From Phanerochaete sordida (lineage: Eukaryota; Basidiomycota; Agaricomycetes; Polyporales; Phanerochaetaceae): a stretch of 64,000 bases of DNA. The position numbers and the translations under genes are program-made. The notes below the pieces were generated by a model. It saw only the letters and a program-made list of their open reading frames with translations, was not told where the DNA came from and made no database searches. Each line of letters opens with the position of its first letter. Positions within the stretch are counted from its first letter, which is position 1. Shown here piece by piece: positions 60,245 through 64,000 of this stretch. Location of the stretch: positions 1,860,001 through 1,924,000 of the forward strand of contig BPQB01000001.1 in the NCBI GenBank assembly GCA_019973155.2, in the 5' to 3' direction.

Positions 60245-61292
60245 GCTGGCGGAGGGGGAGGAAGGAACAATAAGAGGCGTGTGGGAAGGGCTTGCCACGC
60301 GGAGCGGGATGCCGAACAAGCCGAGGACTTTGTGGCGCAGGCGGCGTCAACTGCGCAAGGGCCGAAGCGCCTGCTATCTTGGCCAAGTTCCGTCGCTGGC
60401 GCTGATGGCGCCGCCGGCTGCTCGGACGTGGCAGTCCCCACAGCGATAAATGCACCCTCCTCCTCTCGCCGGCTCCTCGAGCACACCGCGTCGGGCAGGC
60501 TGCTTGCGCTCGCTGCACCGTCTCTCGCGTCGACGCGGGGTGGCGTGCGCGTGGACGTCACGAGTCAGTCAGCCCGAGTCGTCATCTTCCCGCTGCTGAT
60601 CCTGCCCCTCGGCTAGCGCACGCCGGCAAGCGATGTGGGCGCAAGGGCTCGGGAGCCGCAGTTGCGACCTTGTCCGCGAAACAAGGAACCTTGTACGTGC
60701 GGGCGGGCGCCGTCTGCGGCGCGCTGGCGGCGCTCCGCTTGGGTTGGATGGCAGTGCACACAGTGGGCGCCTGTCGGTAGAAACGTCGGCGTGATGGCGT
60801 CGCCTTGCCCCACGAGCGCAGCATTGCGCCTGTTCCTTCCGGCAACGCTCGCCGTCGGCGCTGCCGCGTCGCCGTCGTTGTTGCTGTCGCCGTTGTTGCC
60901 GACGACGGTCGTGGGCGCGCCGGGCAGGCAGGAAGATTTGTACGGCATGGGGGCGGAGGCAGGTGCGGGTTGCTAGGCGGTGAATATTACGTAATTTTGG
61001 GTCCATCAAATCGATTGTCGATAAGCGGGGATGGGAGGCCCTGCCCGAGTTTCCCGAAAAAGGTGCAACGTGGAGGACCAAGATCAACTAAGATCCCGCG
61101 CTTAGCGCAGGCTTAGCCGGATAGGGACACGTTTTTCCCAGGCCTCTGCCCGCTCGTCGATCCCGCCAGGCTTTCTTCCTTTTACTTGAAGCCGTGCCTG
61201 TCCTTCTTCTCCTTGCCCTCCGTATTTTTTCTTAATCTCCCCGTCCACCTCCTCCAGCCCCCACTCTCCTCTCCCTCTCGCCCGTTTCCGAC
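60245..61292. promoter_or_regulatory. Divergent intergenic region between coiled-coil gene and RGS gene
   Basis: About 1.05 kb, GC-rich up to 60960 and then less so. The 150 nt before the RGS start is a C/T-rich tract typical of a fungal promoter. Open frames in the GC-rich part (Arg/Ala-rich) were not accepted as genes. Confidence 0.45.
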
Positions 61293-63432
61293 ATGGCGGC
61301 CACACAGGAGGCGTCGCCGTCGTCGTCGTCCCACATGATGAAGACCACCAAGAGAGGCAGACCCTTCCTCAAGGTCCGTCGCCCCTCCAGTTTCCTCCGC
61401 CCGCCTTCCCAGAACTCACACATCTCCGCTCCCTAGGACACTCTCGACCTATTCGCGACACTTATCGTATCGCTCGAGCTGCGGACGAACAGGCAGTTCT
61501 TCCGCAACTTCCCTAATTCCTTCTTGACGTGAGTCGATGTTCGACTTGGACCTCCCCCTCGTCGTAACGACTTTTTTTCTCTCAGTGACGATGCCGCACG
61601 AAACCTCGCCCAACTCAAATTCTCACAATCCAACCGTGGCCCAGATCCACGAGACCCGTCTCGGATAGTAACGACTACGACCACGACAACATTCTCCATG
61701 ACCCGTGACATGGCAAAGGCGATGTGCCAACACTTTATGGATGCGCGACTCATAGAGAACGCTGCCGACCCAGGATCCAACCTGTTCAAGGACCGCGGTG
61801 TCTACGTCCTTACGCCCAAGGGGCTGCACGTACTAGAGCGCTTCATGAGTAAGAACGGCATAAACGGCGACCACCTCGCGCACGTCTTCACCACCCAGCC
61901 TATCTGCATGAAGCTCCTCCATCTCGAACGACGCTCAGTCGACGACGAGATCATCGTCTCTCACGGCGTCATCACCGCGCTCTTCCGTCGGTTCGTCGGA
62001 CGGCAGCCCAACTACCTCCCCGACAGCATCGACTCGATGGACACCTTCCAAAAGTACCACGAGCGGTCCAAGGGCGTGGCACTCATGGACGTCACGGAGC
62101 GGGCTCCGGTGGGCGTAGGGAAGGCTCTCACGCAGAGGGCGTGTTTCCCGGCTGTGGCTGCGTTGGAGTGGTTGTGCGACTTCACCTCGGTCATCGGTAG
62201 GGAGGAGGCGGCGGAGATGGCTGCGCAGTTCGTTCGCTACGGCCTGATCGCTCTGGTCAGCGACAAGCGGAGGAACAACGACTCCGCGATCATCTTCACC
62301 GTACGCGGTGCGGCGGGCGGTCCTAACTCTCCCATCCAGGTGCGTTTATGGTTCACGCCTACCCATTTACGGTCGGCTGATGTTCCTTGTTATCGCAGCA
62401 ACATGGAGAGTTCCGTTGTACGGCGAAAGCTATCTACAAAATCACTGATGAGGGACGTCGGCTCGCTCGCTGGGACCACCCCGAGGGCGGTCACAGCTCA
62501 CCAAACAGTTCATCCGCTGCGCTGTCTACCAACGCGCGTTCGTCAGAAGACGTGGTCGACAACGACTCGAAAAACGGCGATGCTGCGGCCCAGAAGCTGC
62601 ACCGCCGTATGTCCATGACCGAGCGGTTGAACGGCAGTCACGAGAGCGACAACAAGAAGAACAAGAAGGAGAACAACTCCGAGCGCCTCAAGTACATCAT
62701 TGAGGAGCCTCAGCTGCGCAACTTGTTCCGCGAGTTCCTACGGGCAAACTTCTGCGAGGAGAACCTCTCGTTCTACCTTGACGTCCAGGACTTCAAGCGC
62801 AAGTTCAACATCACCTCGTCTGCCGTTGCTGCGGTGCCCGCTGGCGCGACCCGTCCCGCTAAGGGAACTCCTGGCCAAGCCGCGATGGAGCGCCATCACG
62901 AGTCCCTCATCCAGATCGCATTCGTCATCTACAACACCTACCTCGCGCCGTCCAGCCAGTGCGAGCTCAACATTGACCACGGTCTTCGCAACGAGCTCTC
63001 GGGCTACCTCAGCGACGTCATCCAGAACCTTACCGGCAAGGCCTTCCAGGGCCGCGTCGAGCTTGACCAGGCGACTGCGTTCAACGCGACGCAGCTCCAG
63101 ACCATGATCCGTCTCTACGAGCGCATCCAGACGCACGTCTTCAGGCTGATGGCAACAGACTCGGTGCCAAAGGTACGGTACTTCTCTCCATTGGCGTTAC
63201 TCTATCGCTGAACGCGCTGCTCCTCTAGTTCATCAAGACGCCGAAGTTCCTTGCACTCAAGATCAGGCTACACGATGACGACGACAGCTTGGACGAATTC
63301 CCCGTGATGACCGCCAACTCGTCGACCCCGTCGGTACCACCAGGCCTCAACGAAGAAGAGGTTGGCGGCGCGTACGTGACTGTGTCGCAGAGGGCGGCTG
63401 CGATGGACCGGGCGAGCCAGGCACAAGCATGA
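61293..63432 (+). CDS. RGS protein with DEP domain(s) (Sst2/FlbA type)
   Basis: Regulator of G-protein signalling of about 630 residues; such proteins accelerate GTP hydrolysis by G-alpha subunits and control mating, growth and development in fungi. Short exons encode MAATQEASPSSSSHMMKTTK and DTLDLFATLIVSLELRTNRQ. The DEP-type region covers SMTRDMAKAMCQHFMDARLI, VYVLTPKGLHVLERFMSKNG, RSVDDEIIVSHGVITALFRR and CDFTSVIGREEAAEMAAQFV. The C-terminal RGS domain begins LKYIIEEPQLRNLFREFLRA with NFCEENLSFYLDVQDFKRKF, continues HHESLIQIAFVIYNTYLAPS and DHGLRNELSGYLSDV, and ends after LYERIQTHVFRLMATDSVPK and FIKTPKFLALKIR. The helix order matches Sst2/FlbA and Thn1-type proteins. Confidence 0.93.
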
Positions 63433-64000
63433 GCTGCCTCTGAGCTCTGTGTCGTGTCCGGTCGCTCGTTCTTCAATCCATGCCAAACCTCATCTACCGC
63501 ACAGCTCATCTATACGCCCATGTCTATGCCACCTCGGCCTTCCGGCTATGCCTGTATGTCACATCAACTTGTCCCACTATGCCAGTCGCAACGCACCTGT
63601 ACATCTCTCGTCGCCGGTCCGATTCGGCTCCAGCCTTGGTCGTCTACATCTTGCAATCTCTTTTTATTCTTTCGCTTCACACTTGGCACCCCGGGGGTCG
63701 TACGTTCGCACTAATCAGACTCTCTAGCATTTCTATTTCTTTTCTAGTAGTGCAAGTGCATTCATGTTTCGTTCCTTTGGTTCCACCGCATCATTCATCC
63801 TTCTCTTCATCTACTCCCCTCCGCATTATGTACCATCTAAGACGAATACCTTACACATCCCTCGCATATCTTAGGGATAGTACCCGTAATGCCACCTGTA
63901 GTTTTGCTGATAAGCCTGGCTCCGCACCGTGGGTGGATGCATATGTAAGTGGACCTCTGTGGTATCTTGAAACAGGTCGTCGCTCGTGTGCTCCCCGTCT
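63433..64000. other. 3' flank of the RGS gene
   Basis: About 570 nt of T/C-rich sequence to the end of the window; probably 3' UTR and terminator. No gene was recognised, though another gene could start beyond the edge. Confidence 0.45.

Overview
The window reads as nuclear DNA of a filamentous basidiomycete, most likely an agaricomycete. The evidence is densely packed genes cut by many 45-65 nt introns with GT(A/G)NG donors and CTNAC-type branch sites, GC-rich coding sequence, and fungal markers: a 3-keto-steroid reductase of the ergosterol pathway, a Zn2Cys6 transcription factor, a ferritin-like secreted Rds1-type protein and an Sst2/FlbA-type RGS protein. No rRNA, tRNA, CRISPR array or intact transposon was recognised. 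The agaricomycete placement is inference, since there is no marker locus.

Layout. 0-5 kb: 3' part of a 1-Cys peroxiredoxin, proteasome subunit alpha-2 (PRE8) and a Zn2Cys6 regulator. 4.8-7.5 kb: no supportable gene. 7.5-11.4 kb: a 16-exon aldehyde dehydrogenase with unusually long introns. 11.9-14.3 kb: a large low-complexity Ser/Pro/Lys-rich protein. 14.3-17.3 kb: gene-poor, partly very GC-rich. 17.3-21.4 kb: three tandem paralogues of an unrecognised family, the last with an in-frame stop. 21.8-29 kb: proteasome subunit PRE5, COX15 and a mitochondrial BolA protein sharing a short divergent promoter, an NCBP3-like cap-binding protein, and the ribosome assembly factor KRR1. 28.9-36.3 kb: an 1191-residue Pro/Gln/RGG-rich protein, an ELL-associated factor and an EFM6-type lysine methyltransferase. 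36.8-43.1 kb: a CBM48 (AMPK-type glycogen-binding) protein, the secreted ferritin-like protein and a serine carboxypeptidase. 43.4-55.6 kb: NOP58, ERG27, CTU1/NCS6, NOP9, ENP1/bystin and UDP-glucuronate decarboxylase. 56.2-63.4 kb: an alpha/beta hydrolase, a coiled-coil protein and the RGS protein.

Most genes are housekeeping. Four encode factors for 40S/snoRNP biogenesis (KRR1, NOP58, NOP9, ENP1), two encode proteasome alpha subunits, and COX15 plus BolA serve mitochondrial heme A and Fe-S metabolism. The most unusual observations concern gene structure. KRR1 can be read in frame only if a single-nucleotide exon between two normal-sized introns is used. UXS1 has a 9-nt exon, PRE5 starts with an exon whose coding part is only ATG, and two genes appear to use GC-AG introns. 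The most accessory-looking block is the tandem triplet at 17.3-21.4 kb.

All exon borders were deduced by eye from splice consensus, reading frame and remembered family sequences; no transcript or database evidence was available.
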